This document shows positions 35,332 to 47,915 of a DNA stretch of 64,000 bases, one piece after another. This DNA is from Xanthostigma xanthostigma (lineage: Eukaryota; Arthropoda; Insecta; Raphidioptera; Raphidiidae), in contig OY754466.1 in the NCBI GenBank assembly GCA_963575645.1, forward strand, positions 35,558,001 to 35,622,000. The letters are read 5' to 3'. The notes under the pieces were generated by a model that was given only the letters and a program-made list of their open reading frames with translations, was not told the origin of the DNA and searched no databases. Position numbers and translations under genes: made by a program. Every line of letters starts with the position of its first letter. Position 1 is the first letter of the stretch.

Positions 35332-35848
35332 TAGTGATGTGCCGGAGATCCGTATCCGCGGATATCCGAAGGAGAAGAAAGATCCGTATCCGTTATTTTT
35401 TGGCGGATCTTTTACCTTATTAATTTTCAATTCATAGATGAAATTTTATATATATAGGTGATTAGGTAATAATGAAAAAACTGTTAAATTCCATTCAGAT
35501 TATTTTTTATTTTTTAAAATCGTATTTGGCACCTTTATATTGCAAACATTTATCGTAGTGAGTACCATACTAATAGTACATAACTCAAAGGTACTAAAAA
35601 ACTATCTTTATAATGAGATATTGCACATCGATCTTTGGAAAGAGACAATCTGTTATGAGAGTTAACTCTTAAAGAGGTCAATAACTTTTTCCCATAACAG
35701 ATAGTCTCTTTCCAAAGGTCGATGTGTAATATTTACCGTTGCGTACTCTAAGAAAGTTAAGATCCGTATCCGCGGATCTTGAAATCAAATATTCGTATTA
35801 AGATCCGTATCCGCGGATATACATTTTTAACGATCCGGCACATCACTA
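35332..35848. mobile_element. hAT MITE of the GATGTGCCGGA family, copy 1
   Basis: TAGTGATGTGCCGGAGATCC at the left, ATCCGGCACATCACTA at the right, identical 8-bp duplications CTAGGTAC (35324-35331, 35849-35856). Subterminal GATCCGTATCCGCGGAT repeats at both ends and an internal hairpin (CACATCGATCTTTGGAAAGA with its complement). Copies at 44214-44736 and 59914-60166. Confidence 0.9.
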
Positions 35849-35856
35849 CTAGGTAC

Positions 35857-36989
35857 CATGCATTTTATGAAAAAATAGCTTCAATTATTTTCGAAAAAAA
35901 ATTTAACAAGTTTGCCACCAGAGTACTAATGTAGGTGTAAGTAATAACCATACCTCAGAATAATATACTATTTTTAATTTTCAGGTACATCCTGTTCTAT
36001 GTAGTCTACATATTTAGTTGTCCGAAGTGACGCCATCCAGATATGCTGAATTTCAAGCTTCAATTCGGCACTTTTGACGAGTTAGAACAACATGCACATG
36101 AAGAATCATAACGTATAAACTATTATTACTTAAATCTCTTATAAGCACTAAATGGTAGGATTGTTCGGTTCTAACATGAATCGTGCATGGGCAGTGTAAG
36201 GATTGACTTTATTTTAATATAATTTATTATATTTTGTAATAATTAGTTTTGTGAGATTGTTATGTTAATTTTGAGATCAATAAATAAACTATATTGTTAC
36301 TAAAAAGTGGTTATATTGAATACCCAAATACAGAACAAATTCTACAATTGTAAACATGAATTTTTTTATTTTTAAAATTCGGTATTTATATTAAAAAATT
36401 ATTGATATTAGCACTACAAGAAAATTATTTATTTAAAATTATGCCGCGTGGTTATCACGGGCGGTCTGAGGTGCCATTATTATTAATATTGAAACGTATG
36501 TATTGACTTGCAATGAATTAGAAGCATAATGCTAGGGTCTGCCTGAGTTTCTGAAACCCTAAAACGTAAAAAGTGGTTTTCAGCATGACAGGTGTGTCAC
36601 TAAAATTTCATAATAGCTTCTGCAAAATTGTACAGATTTGAATGATTTTTTATGTTTTCTACCAGTAAGAAGTCTAGGCCTAGGATTTTGGTGCCAACTG
36701 GGTCAGTAGTTTTGAAAATATACGCAATTTTGTGCATATTTTTTTAATCCAATAAACAATTTCTAACAGATTTCACGACATTAAGAAAAAGAATTTTGGA
36801 ACATCGAAGTTACGCATCGTTCTCTTATCTCTATCGATATTTTTAATTTGCATTCTAAATATAATGTTTTTAATCACTGATGATCATTTTGCCTCGATTT
36901 TTGATTTTTTATTTTCAAATGGTCAATGAATTTCCTACCGTTTTATTCTTTACTCGTGTATAAAAATGAGTTAACAAGTCTGAAGTTTG
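35857..36989. other. Intergenic DNA upstream of pum, nothing recognised
   Basis: No exon, RNA gene or element with clear ends seen. Confidence 0.4.
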
Positions 36990-37338
36990 CCAAAGTAAAC
37001 ATCGAGAAACAAATGCGCGCGCAGCAACGTAAAAATGGCGAGCATCTGAGCTCTTCGTACATAGACATTTTAAAATCGGTAAATATCAAGTGAAATAAAT
37101 GGCGTAAACAGTGAATCTTGTATTTATTGTATATTGTAAATAGTTTATTGTATAGTTAGTGATAATATTATTGTGTTTTAAGTAATAAAATCGTGTTTAA
37201 TTTGTGATTAAATTCAGTTAGTGCTAGTGTGTTTTTTCTAGTGAGAAAATATCTTAAGCCGACGCCGACGTATTTTACGTCAAAAAATTAAGACAATACG
37301 TCTCATTGATGGTCGAGACGCCACAGAAACCATTGCAG
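36990..37338 (+). promoter_or_regulatory. pum: Probable pum 5' UTR exon and promoter region
   Basis: A GC- and CpG-rich island (GCGCGCGCAGCAACG, GCCGACGCCGACG) ends at donor CATTGCAG/GTAGAA (37339). The next usable acceptor is 40741-40742, eight bases before the pum ATG. Several short upstream ORFs are present. The transcription start is not defined; the link to pum is inferred from order, strand and splice sites. Confidence 0.4.
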
Positions 37339-40300
37339 GTAGAAAATACAGTTTTTTGAATACATTTTATTCCCTCTATTTGTTAAATTACAAGACGTTT
37401 CTTTGTTAAAACTGTCAGTTAAATTATAGCTGCCATTTGTTTTGATGCCGACTGCACAGCATTCTCAAATGTCATGTTTGCTTTATTTTGCATTATTTAA
37501 GCATTTTGGATGAATAACTTGACGTCATGTAGAACGATATTACGGCGTAATTTTTATTATTTGTGTGGTGTAATGGAACTGAAAGTTCTTAGGTTTGTTA
37601 TTTTACCATTTGTCAGAAAATGACACAGCCCAGTCAAAACATCAAATATTTGTATTGGATTATAGCTTAATGCATAACTATATTTTTAGTGTGAATAATT
37701 TGCTTTATTTGTAAAAATAATCAATTTAAAAATGTTTGCCTTGAGTTGAGTGTCAATGCTTTTGTTTTGTATACAAATGCTCATATTTTTTTAGTCAATT
37801 TTGTCTCGTCATTCAGATTCAGCTATGCTTACCAAATTGTTAAAACATTATGTGGGTAGTTCACATAGTTTGCGGGGTGTTATTTTTTTGCTTCAGAACT
37901 GCTGCTAAATTTATTTTTAAGATACACGATTTTTGTCGTTTCTTTTAAATAGGAAAACATCCGACACCTAGAAATTATCTATTGGCATTTGGCACCGAAG
38001 CTTACAAATTTCCTTAAAATATTTTCATTTTAATCTTAGAGTAATTTAACATTACCTTATTAAGTTGTCATGTAGGTACCTATTCTGAAGCTATTTGGGT
38101 GTTACCTCGTCCAGGCTTAAGGGGGTAACATTTGTAAAGGAGAGTTTTTGAATATTTAAGTTGTTTGCAGCTTCTAGGTAATATGACAGTATAATATACC
38201 TATAGGTACCTGTTTAAACCATTTTAAAAGACCTCCCTTAACTGATATATGCATATGGTTTGATATATATGACAATTAGTGTAAACTGTATAGGTATACA
38301 GTCTTAACACAAATAATATTATTAATTATTATTAATATTGTTCAAGTTCGTGAAATTTTATGAAGTCTTTTATTTCTGCCTATAAACAATCTTACATTCT
38401 AATTTTGTTTGTTCAACTTGACTATTTTTGTAAGTTTAAAATGTTATAAGAAGAAATTATGACAATAATGTTTATCATAACGTTGGTCAGTAGCTAGCTT
38501 GTTGGCCTTAATTATTTTGAATCGTTAAAACAAAATGATTATCTATAGATAGGTACTTACAGCAAGATAAAGTTTCAGTCGATGTTTTAGGTGACTGAAA
38601 CAGAACATCTTCTAAACGTTAATTCAGTTTTGCACTACTTTTCCTTATTATTCTTGCATAATTCGATTAAAAAAATAACTATACCTATAACGTATTATAT
38701 TATTTTTTGTAATCGTTTAAGAAAATTAATTTATCTGAAATTTATTTTTTTCAATAAAATAGTAAAAACGACAATGGTTTGGTTCACAGCACTACAAATT
38801 AGGTATTATAGACTTAAGGTCATAAAGATGTAGGTACCCGGGGTTTTCCTGTAATTGAACCTTCAAGTAAGCCAAAGCACGACTCCAGTTTTGCAATTTT
38901 CTTCTTTGGTTTATAATAGCAATTTTGTAAAAACTTTACACTCCGTAAGGCTTGAGGACATTGTTCGAGCATTTGTGATTGGAGGGAATTCACTAATTGT
39001 AATTATGTCTACAGATTGTTGAAATCATATTTTTAATTTGCTGTAATATAATAATATAAAATTTTTCATTGATACACCTTCTGGTGAAATAGGTACAAAT
39101 TAAATACTCTAATCGAGAGCGTTTCTTTTTCATGACAATAATTTTTGGTTGCAAATGGTACAAATTCACAGCATAGTCAAAATATATTCCTTTTATTTTG
39201 AAACGATCAAAATAACACTGAAACAGGTATTTTTTTCATCAAAATGTACCGACGTTCATCAAAACTACGGTGCGATTTTTACAATACTTAAAAAAAATCA
39301 TTTTAAGTTTCATATTTCTGAGAGTATCGTATTCTGTTTGTCATCTCCAATTGATTATATTGACGAAAACCTTTCCATTTTTTCGTCGAGTTTTTAAATT
39401 GTCTTTTTTATCCGACCATATAGCTATAGACTCTTATGATGTTCATAATCTACAATATTTCTCCTGCAATTGATGTTTGAACGGTTATTGATTAAACGTC
39501 ACGATTCTGTTAACCTTAACCGCCAAACAAAACTTGAGTGATCAACCCCTTTCTGTCATTTCAGTATTGGTTATTATAACCATTTAATATGAAGTCTGTC
39601 GTTGATGGGCATAATTTTGTAGGTACTGTATTTAACAATTTACCACTAATCTGTACCTACATAGCTTCAGTTTTTTTTCTTAAACCCGTCGCAGATCATA
39701 AAACTAGTACTTACGTCATTGAAAACTAGAAGTTAATCAATGTACGAGTGTAATAATTGTATATCAAAAATGTATACCCGAATATATTATGTGTTGTACT
39801 TGTACGCGTCTCATGGACAAAACCATTCAACATAAAGATACCCATAGTTGAATAACGCCGTATTTTCCTTGAAACAGACGTGCGACTTGCGAGGCTTTGG
39901 CCAAAATCAAGCCGAATGTTGAATGTAGTGAATAATCGAAATAGTGGCATTATTGCGTTTAAATCATACACATGACTACGCAACAAAGAAAATTAAAAAT
40001 AAACGAGAAATGAAAAAAAACACTTGCGTTTAGCTTGCAACAATAAATATTTTCCCTCGCTCTTTTTGCATTTAAATATACGGCAACTTGCAATAATAAG
40101 TGTTTTCCTTTGACCGAAGGTCAGAAAAAAATCGAAGTTATGGGTTTCGGTCAGGAAACTGGTCTTCGGTCTGAATTTACCTGCTTACGATTGGTTTGAT
40201 ATAAAAATTTACATGACAACAAAATAATAGGTTATGTATCTATTGCGTAATTAATCATGGCGATGTGTGACTTGGTGAAACGATGCATTTGACGACGCAA

Positions 40301-40754
40301 GTTAAAAAAGGGCTCGATGCCGAAATCGAAAATACGCTCTTCTGTAAAGTAGCATCTAGTTTCTAAAATTGCCAGTTGCAAGAAATAAAGCTACTAATTG
40401 CTACTTTAGAGTACAATTAGAACAACTTAATATTATTTGAATATGCAGGGATTTATTGATTGTATAGATATGCTCGACAATTGGGGAATGCTGTGCATTT
40501 CAGGAAAAGTTTATTAAAATAATTTTGGTGGGCTGAATGCATAAAATCGTACTTCAAGGGAAATGGAATAGGTACAAGGCAAAATAATAACAATACTGTT
40601 ATTTGCTGCAGAAGCTTCGCCTGTTGGTGTCCTATAAGGCGCTCGAATTTAGTAGACGGGCACTGTTTTGTTATGTAAAAATAGTTCGTGTGGTTTAATT
40701 CGATATCAATTGAAACGTAATAATTGTTTTTTTTTTTTTTAGTGTCACTCATGA
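37309..40754 (+). promoter_or_regulatory. pum: Upstream ORF overlapping the pum start (after splicing)
   Basis: If 37338 is joined to 40743, ATG 37309 opens a 13-codon uORF (MVETPQKPLQCHS) whose TGA (40752-40754) overlaps the main ATG as ATGA. Such an overlap favours termination-reinitiation control. It depends wholly on the inferred splice. Confidence 0.3.
37339..40742. other. Inferred first pum intron, no gene recognised
   Basis: AT-rich with a few chance ORFs under 115 codons; no element with clear termini identified. Confidence 0.4.
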
Positions 40755-43700
40755 AGTGGCCAAGCAGCAACGGAAACGGCGGCGGTGGCATGGTGTCTGG
40801 GGGTTCTGGAGCTGTGGCTGAACCCGTACTCGTTGACGCCGGAGGTGTGGCCGGAACGGCAATCAGTCAGGCTCAGCAACGTTCTCAAGATGATGCGGCT
40901 GTAGGATATGTATTTCAGAGGCCGCCGGATCCGGAATTTCCACTTTATGGTCCGAAACAAGCTCGCTGGGCACTCGGCGATGACAGTATCATTGATGTAA
41001 GAACAATAAAATACTTGATCTTGTATATAGTTCAAGAGCTATCCAACATTTTTGGGTAGGTATGTATTAAAATTTCAAAATGCATCAAGGTATTGTGCAA
41101 ATAAAATTTCGGAAAGTAATAAAGCTGTTACACAAATTTTCACGGTACCTACCTCAAATATCTACCCAAAAAAGTTTGATAGCTCTCCTTCTAATAGTTT
41201 TTAAGATATTTAGTACTTACCAAAGTAAAGGCCACTGTACACGAGGCTAGAAACGCTGCTAGATTTGCCTACTAGTTTTCTAGCGCTGGTTTTCTTGATT
41301 GCTGTTAAGTGCTCGCTTCACACGAGATTATTTTTAAGCGTGTTTTGTGGATAGGTTTGGTGCGCGCGCAGTGACAGTTCGAATATAAACACAGAGCAAA
41401 ACGTGTCTGTTGTCTGGCAGAACGACGCCATGTGGGTGTCCAAGTGCCCGCGTGAAGATACTGCTTCCTAATTGGTTCTTGCTCACACCTAGCAACAAAT
41501 CTAGCAGGGAAAATTGCCCCTGTTCTAATTTTAAAACCTATCTTCTGAGCTAGTAAGGCAGCCCGCAGTGACGTCATTTTCAGCTTCGTTCCCAACCTAC
41601 CGGCTAGCAGCATTTCTAGCCTTGTGTGCAGCGGCCTTAATACTCCGAAAGAAAAAGTAATTTGCGCTGTTTACAATATCTATCTTGTCCGAGTTGTGTC
41701 AAACCGTTTTGTTGGTTAAATAATCCAGAATCTAGATGAGAACCAAAAGACAACATAAACTGTAAACACAGCTCGAATGCTCTATCTAAAAAAATGTGTT
41801 CGGGAATTAGAAAAGGGGTGAGAAACTAGAACTACTATTATACAACGCATGCGCATAATGGTTTCACTATTAAAATAACATGCATGTCATGTGTCATACA
41901 GTCTGTACCTAATTGGCTGACTTTTTTGACTGATAGTCGACCAGAACTTTTGACAAATGCTGTTAGATATGTTTATGGTTTGTATACTTTTTTGTGTTAT
42001 TCTTTTACTACAGACACAACCGGATATACTTCTTATAGCAGAAGTATTTTATTAGTATAAAGACCGCTGCACACGAGACTGATTTTGCTGCTAGGTTTCA
42101 AGCTGAATTTCGTGATGGATTATATGCGTTCGCTTCACGCGATGCCCGTTTTAAAGCTAGTTTTGCCGATGGGTTTGGTGCGCGCGCAGTGATAATTCGA
42201 ATGTTAACAAAAGTTAATGTTTTCAAATCGACAATTTTATTTATTTGAAGAGTTCTATTCAGACGTTAATCAAAGATTTGAAAAGTTAATGTTTTCAAAT
42301 CGACAATTTTATTTATTTGAAGAGTTCTATTCAGACGTTAATCAAAGATTTGAAAAGTTAATGTTTATTGTCTCTTAACAGAGCACACACTGTGACGCCA
42401 TGTTTGTTTGTGGGCATTCGCCCATATCGCCCACATGGCAAGATACTGTTTTCTGATTGATTTTGCACAAAACAAGCAGACAAACAAGAGCAAAAAGTAG
42501 CCCCGATTGTAATTTTGAAATCAATCTTGTGATCACAACGCGAGCCCGCAGTGACGTCATGTCCGTATTCGTAGCCAGCGCAAGTCCCAGCAGTGATTCC
42601 AGCGGTAAAACAATTCTCGTGTGTAGCGGCTTTTATTTTCCATTTGTTGCGCGTTTAACCTCACTGAAAAAGAAATTATTTATGTTCAAGTGTAATAACT
42701 AATGTCATACTACAACATCGGTCATGGTAATTTTTTGTACCTTCACCAGAACTACTTCTTAAATCTTAAACTGACTATTCTCTTATTGTTAAAACAACAC
42801 GAAGTAAATTATATGGATCCAATTCATCAGCTATCAGTATGTGATACAAATAAATCTGTAAATTTGGTCGATGTCGTCCTAACCTAAAAATAAGTACATA
42901 TTTCCATTTTCTCTTATTTTTAGTTAATTCTTTTTTAGTTTTGCTATGGAAATATCTGTTATCCTACAACGCTAGAAAACAGAGGAGCACTAGATTAACA
43001 AAAAGTAACTCATGCACTTTCCAGTATGTGCTGCACCTGGCATCAATTCATAAACTATAAGACGTTTAAATGCCCGTTTCCTCGAAATTAACAATTTGAA
43101 GATACTGGTTTTAGACCAAGACGGCATTATACGTAAATTAGTATACAGAATATATCTAACTCCGCTGTTTGAAACAATGCTATAGACCTTTTCAGAGTTA
43201 ACATTTTTTGTGCGCATGTTTCAACTTCTTGCCTTATTTTTCGGGCACTTTTCATGTTAACAGGTAGAAAGTTATTAATTTAAAAAAAGTATATAGTAAT
43301 TAAATAAAAATATTATTTAAAGAAAGAATACAATCTAAAAAAATATTTAAATACTTTTGAAAATACATTTTTCGGCAATCAACGGTTTATAACGGTAGGA
43401 CTAACCTTTCAACCAGCTTTAGTTTACATTCACCATTTTTTCCAATAATAGCACTTCAACCGCCGTCTCAATTGAGGCACAAATGTGTTCTTCTACTGTT
43501 TTGTGCAATAATTTAACATCGTCAGTAATATTTTCGTCTAAATTAGCATTGAAAAAACGTTACTTGGCCAGCTATTGCGTCAAAAAGTGCCCGAAACTTT
43601 TAAATACTGTGATAACCATATAGAGACGACGCTTGCTTGTGAAAACGATGAAAAACCTTATTGTTGTTGGGTGTCATATAATTTTCCGGCAGCTTTGATC

Positions 43701-45217
43701 ACTATGATCAGCACAAACAGCATCTCAGCCCATAATTAAGCGGGATAAAAAGTAGCCTACACAATAATCTTTGGGTGTCAGTGTGCATCTTACTAAGTTT
43801 CATCAAAATTGGTTCAGTAATTCTTGATTGATGTGCAAATATACCAAGACGGAAAATACCTAAAAAAAGAACTTAGAGACGGAGTTGTTTTGCAATTTTA
43901 TATATTAGTATTGTTAAAAACAGTCGAGGATTAATGAGGATGGGCACTGCCAAACTTGATCGCTAGAGACGTCAGACTTATAATATAACCACCTCAATTT
44001 GTGGACCATTTATTGTACCTATACTGTGTACAAAATAAGTTTATTTAAAATAATAAATCATTGACAATGCCGATGTGTTATGTTTATCAATGTTCAAATT
44101 ATAAAGGTTTTGTATTTCCAAAGGATTCGGAACTAAAAAAGAAGTGGTTGCATGCTATCAGAAGGAAAAAAGCGCGTTTTCCTATAAAAACCAATCATAA
44201 CTTAGGCAGCTATTAGTGATGTGCCGGATATCCGTATCCGCGGATGTCCGAGGGAGAAGAAAGATCCGTATCCGTTAGTTTTTGGCGGATCTTTTACAGT
44301 ATTAATTTTCAATTCATAGATGAAGTTTTATATATATAGGTGATCAGGTAATAATGAAAACCTGTTAAATTCCATTCAGATTATTTTTTATTTTTTTTAA
44401 TCGTATGTGGCACCTTAATATTGCAAACATTTATCGTAGTGAGTACCATACTAATAGTACATAACTCAAAGGTACTAAATCAACTATCTTTATAATGAGA
44501 TATTGCACATCGATCTTTGGAAAGAGACAATCTGTTATGAGAGTTAACTCTTAAAAAGGTCAATAACTTTTTCCCATAACAGATAGTCTCTTTCCAAAGG
44601 TCGATGTGCAATATTTACCGCCGCGTACTCTAAGAAAGTTAAGATCCGTATCCGTATCCGCGGATCTTGAAACCAAAAATCCGTATTCAGATCCGTATCC
44701 ACGGATATGCATTTTTAACGATCCGGCACATCACTAGTAGCTATATACCTGCTGTCATCTATATTAACGTTTCTCATGTACCCATCTCCATTCAAACTGT
44801 TGTTAGTAAAATCTACAGTAAATTTATTTTGTATCTTTGCAGAATCACGATAAATGGAAGTACACTGTACCAACAAAAATGACACCAGAAGCTCAATTGG
44901 CCGCAACATCGATCGGCTTGTACGATCCCAGTGCCATGCTTCAACAAACATTGGGCGTGAACATTGGTAAGCAACCGCAAACACCCCAGCAGCCTTTGAA
45001 TCAGGCTCAACAGCAACAGTTGAGCCAGGCGCAACAACAGTTGGCACAACAACTAACTCCCGAACAACAACAGCAACTGATTTACCATATGGCGCCACCT
45101 CACGGTTTGGGTCTGCCGTTGGGATTGCACCAGCAGTACGTGCAGAACTGCATGGCGCCACCTCCATTGCAGCCGCAACAACAGCAGCAGCAGCTCGCCC
45201 CGTCGCAGCATATGCAG
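40751..45217 (+). CDS. pum: Pumilio N-terminal region (3'-partial)
   Basis: Two coding exons: 40743-40996 (ATG at 40751) and 44843-45217, joined at phase 0, 207 codons. Residues 1-43 are Gly/Ser/Ala-rich. Residues 44-58 (RSQDDAAVGYVFQRP), 72-77 (RWALGD) and 83-89 (NHDKWKY) match the conserved N-terminal boxes of insect and vertebrate Pumilio. The second exon then has a long Gln-rich low-complexity tract (about 135-205), as in insect Pum. Pumilio is a cytoplasmic translational repressor that binds UGUA-containing 3' UTRs through C-terminal PUF repeats; those exons are not in the window, so they lie beyond 64000 or after a long intron. The intron 40997-44842 holds four transposons and a THAP relic; a hAT MITE ends 106 bases before the second exon. 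The exon ends at CATATGCAG/GTCAGT, phase 0. Confidence 0.92.
41033..41188. repeat. Short foldback related to the 23342 element
   Basis: AGAGCTATCCAACATTTTTGGGTAGGTA pairs imperfectly with TCTACCCAAAAAAGTTTGATAGCTCT. It shares TTGGGTAGGTAT and the ATCAAGG / AAATTTC blocks with the foldback at 23342-24375. Confidence 0.4.
41229..41637. mobile_element. Harbinger-like MITE, copy 3
   Basis: AGGCCACTGTACACGAGGC at the left, GCCTTGTGTGCAGCGGCCT at the right, TAA on both sides. Close to the copy at 6550. Confidence 0.65.
42061..42631. mobile_element. Harbinger-like MITE, copy 4, with internal tandem duplication
   Basis: AGACCGCTGCACACGAGAC at the left after TAA; right end CTCGTGTGTAGCGGCT. Longer than its sisters because of the 72-bp duplication at 42209-42352. 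Confidence 0.6.
42209..42352. repeat. Exact 72-bp tandem duplication
   Basis: Two consecutive identical units starting AAAAGTTAATGTTTTCAAAT, followed by the first bases of a third. Part of the unit (GACAATTTTATTTATTTGAAG and the next ~35 bases) also occurs at 53970-54030 beside another hairpin. Confidence 0.9.
43745..43920. repeat. Interspersed repeat tail (type uncertain)
   Basis: The run AAAAGTAGCCTACACAATAATC, then TAAGTTTCATCAAAATTGGTTCAG, resembles 3' tails of interspersed repeats common in insects. No termini found; the class is a guess. Confidence 0.3.
44067..44213 (+). pseudogene. THAP-domain relic, cut by a hAT MITE
   Basis: Forty-nine codons: MPMCYVYQCSNYKGFVFP, then KDSELKKKWLHAIRRKKARF. 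The C-x4-C pair followed by F.FPKD.EL.KKWL.AIRR is the N-terminal half of a THAP zinc-binding domain, found in P-element-type transposases and host THAP proteins. The frame ends at a TAG made of the first three bases of the hAT MITE at 44214. Joining across the insertion gives no clear C-x2-H, so the second half of the finger is degraded or absent. Probably a transposase remnant in the pum intron; a captured host exon is possible. Confidence 0.55.
44214..44736. mobile_element. hAT MITE of the GATGTGCCGGA family, copy 2
   Basis: TAGTGATGTGCCGGATATCC to ATCCGGCACATCACTA; flanks GCAGCTAT / GTAGCTAT (7 of 8). Near-identical in layout to 35332-35848, so both are recent. It sits 106 bases before the second pum exon. 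Confidence 0.9.
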
Positions 45218-46728
45218 GTCAGTTTTCTTTTTATTAATTTTTGTAAGTGTCGTCGAATTTCCGTAGAGCGAAATCACCAAAGGCACCGGTAAAGAATTCG
45301 TTCTGCGACTGTTTAACCAAACGTTTGTATCGGATTATCGGCTGTTATCAAATGTTAAATTTGTCAGTTAAGGAGGTTGGGTAGGCACTTTTGTGGGGTA
45401 CATAGTGCGAGAAAAACTTTATGCTTATACACTGCCCTCTTAATTTTATATAATATGGTGTCTGCAATAATATACCTTCATTACATTTGTTCATAGATGA
45501 TAAACATATTTTCAACTTAGACAAAGGTATTGGCAACATTGCATTTTCTTTCTCACTTACACATAGCTCGCTCTTGCTTTCACTTATTGTTGTATTGCGC
45601 AGTGCAAAGGAGAAACACTTTCACCTACAGGTTTTTATCCCTACCCTCAAGAGACTACAAGCGGAATAGAGCAAGCCTCGACTGCCATTTAGTTATTGAG
45701 AATTTATGTAAAACTCACTAAATCGGGATCTGTGTTTTATTTAATTAGTTTCTCATAAAAATTATAAAAATACATATTTTTTTGATTAACACGCTAAGGC
45801 TTTACTAATTAGGTAGTATAGAAAAACTGACTATGAGAATGAAAAAAAGTTCAGGAAAAATTCCATTAAAACACTGGAAAACACGAAGAAGTCGGATTTT
45901 TTTCTTCGAATATACGTTTTTTGAAATTTCTGTAACTATTTTACTAGTACATATACCGATTTTTTTTCGTTCTATACTTTATAGATTCACGTTTGGTAAT
46001 TTCCATGCTTCAAAATTTTGAAAAATATTCTTAATCAGTTTTTTCTTTTTTTGCCGAGTACGGTAAAATTATCTTAATTAGGTACATGGTAATTGAAATT
46101 CGAATTAAATATTAACTTAACGGTTACTATGATTAACATTTAAAGGCTCGCAACCCTAGAATATTTTCTTTTATGTTTTGAGCGCCGTTATTTGGGGTGT
46201 GCGCTACCCTGTGTAGGTGCAGCTGATATGCCACAACACAACCCAGTGAAATATACGCTTCTCGGTTCTCAAAGTTTTGCTTGCTATTTATTAGAAAAAT
46301 AGGAGTTGATTCACTGAAGAATTAAATCATTCGTGAGTGAACGAATCATCTACATATATTTCTATCTATTTACAAATTAGGTAATTATTTTATATGAACG
46401 CACCCTTGCAAGGACAACCAATTAACGATTAAAAATATCATTGAATTGAATTCTAATTATAAGATACGACCTGTTTGCTATTCGAATATATTATAGGTAT
46501 AACTATGTAATAATAATAATTTCTCAAGTTCAATCGTCAACATTTCATTGCATTTGAAGAATGTTTGTAGATTGAAGACGTTCGATGTCAGAGAATGTAA
46601 GCGTCTATAACATATATTCGGAGCGATATGTCGCTTGTTATGAAAATCATACGGTGACTTTTATATTATATAGGTACTTACTAGAGTTTTGTTAAGGTAG
46701 TCATGAAAATCATTAATGCATTACAGGA
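45218..46728. other. pum intron, nothing recognised
   Basis: Only chance ORFs; no pum exon found here. Confidence 0.4.
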
Positions 46729-47100
46729 AAGGGTCGTTCACAAATTACGTGAGGTAAATTTTGAACCCTTATTACATCCATTTAGGTGTTGAATTTTCAA
46801 AAATCTTCTCTTATCGAATGCCTACGTGATAATAACTATCTGCGTACCAAATTGCAGCCCAATCCGTCCAGTAGTTTGAGCTGTGCGTTGATAGATCAGT
46901 CAGTCAGGGTAACCTTTTATGTATATTTAGAGTGTTTTGTTGATAAGCTAGCTATGGAAATCATTAATGCATTACCCACAGAAAATCGTTCCACATAAAA
47001 TGCAACATCGACCGGACGCCCAAGGGTGGTTCGTGTATATTTCATAATATGGAACGATTTTCTGTATTACATTAAAGATTTCCATAACTACCATATCAAC
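46729..47100. repeat. Inverted repeats with GTTCACAAATTACGTGA end
   Basis: GGGTCGTTCACAAATTACGTGAGG near 46730 matches the left end of the MITE at 55389. Further on, a block around 46939-46995 (ATGGAAATCATTAATGCATTAC, AGAAAATCGTTCCA) is inverted at about 47050-47099. An older copy of the first block is at 46690-46730. Compound or rearranged elements. Confidence 0.45.
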
Positions 47101-47239
47101 AAAACTCTTGCATTTTATTTCACTGATATTATGACGTGATATGCCTCTAATTTCGTTTTCTTTCGGACGTTTCCGGTCTTTTGTAAAAGATTGGTAAACA
47201 GAAGAGCGCATTTCCAGAATTTCTGTTTTATCAGCGTGT

Positions 47240-47846
47240 CATCGTTCGGTACGCCTGTGCCGATTTTATATACGTTTAAACGAACAAGGACATAAAAAAA
47301 ATCGCAACCCTTGGTTCGCAGGTGCCCGTTTCGTTTAAGTTGAATCAGTCGAGAACGATTGACTTGGTATTATTACTCTCTTCTCGCTATGCTTTTCTAC
47401 CTATACGTCGTCGCTGTCGTGTTGTTTGTTTCGTCTACCGCGTGTATCGGACCGGTTTGTGCGCACGCGCATGCCGGCACGGGCAGCCTCCTTTGTTTGG
47501 CATCGGCTTGTATCATCACAGTGCGTTCGTTCTGCAGTCGCCAGTTCACCAGTTTTAAGTCTTGCGTCAGTTTAGTTTGTGTGTTGTTTGGAACTGTCGC
47601 ATGCGTTTTTGTGTGACAAATATCAAATACCTTTTTGATGCGTGAAAATTAAAATGGCATAGAGCCCTTCTGTCTCGCCGTGTGTTATATTGTATAAAGT
47701 GTGTGTATATATTATATATTACAAAAATATATTGAAAAGTGTAAATAGTGTGTGCAATTTTTGGTTAGATCAAGTGTGTTGTGAATCACCTGTGTTGAGT
47801 GTGTACGCAATTGTTTAGCGCCAATACAAATTCAGTGGACAAATTA
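47240..47846 (+). promoter_or_regulatory. pum: Probable internal pum promoter and 5' UTR
   Basis: The most CpG-rich 350 bases in the window (GTGCGCACGCGCATGCCGGC, CGTCGTCGCTGTCG), then TCAGTT (47567-47572), a plausible insect initiator, and a GT-rich leader to ATG 47847. Base composition changes abruptly from the AT-rich intron. Assignment to pum rather than a nested gene is inferred. Confidence 0.4.
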
Positions 47847-47915
47847 ATGTTCATGAAACCCCTCAATGAATTTGTTTTTCCTGGACGTACTATGAAAGAC
47901 ATGGGACCTGACATG
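47847..47915 (+). CDS. pum: Candidate alternative first coding exon of pum
   Basis: ATG 47847 opens 23 codons (MFMKPLNEFVFPGRTM, KDMGPDM) ending at a donor ATG/GTAAAT, phase 0. That is the same phase in which the upstream pum exon at 44843-45217 ends, so both could join the same downstream exon. A second in-frame ATG follows at codon 3. I do not recognise this peptide from known Pumilio isoforms. It could instead start a separate gene nested in pum. Confidence 0.4.
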
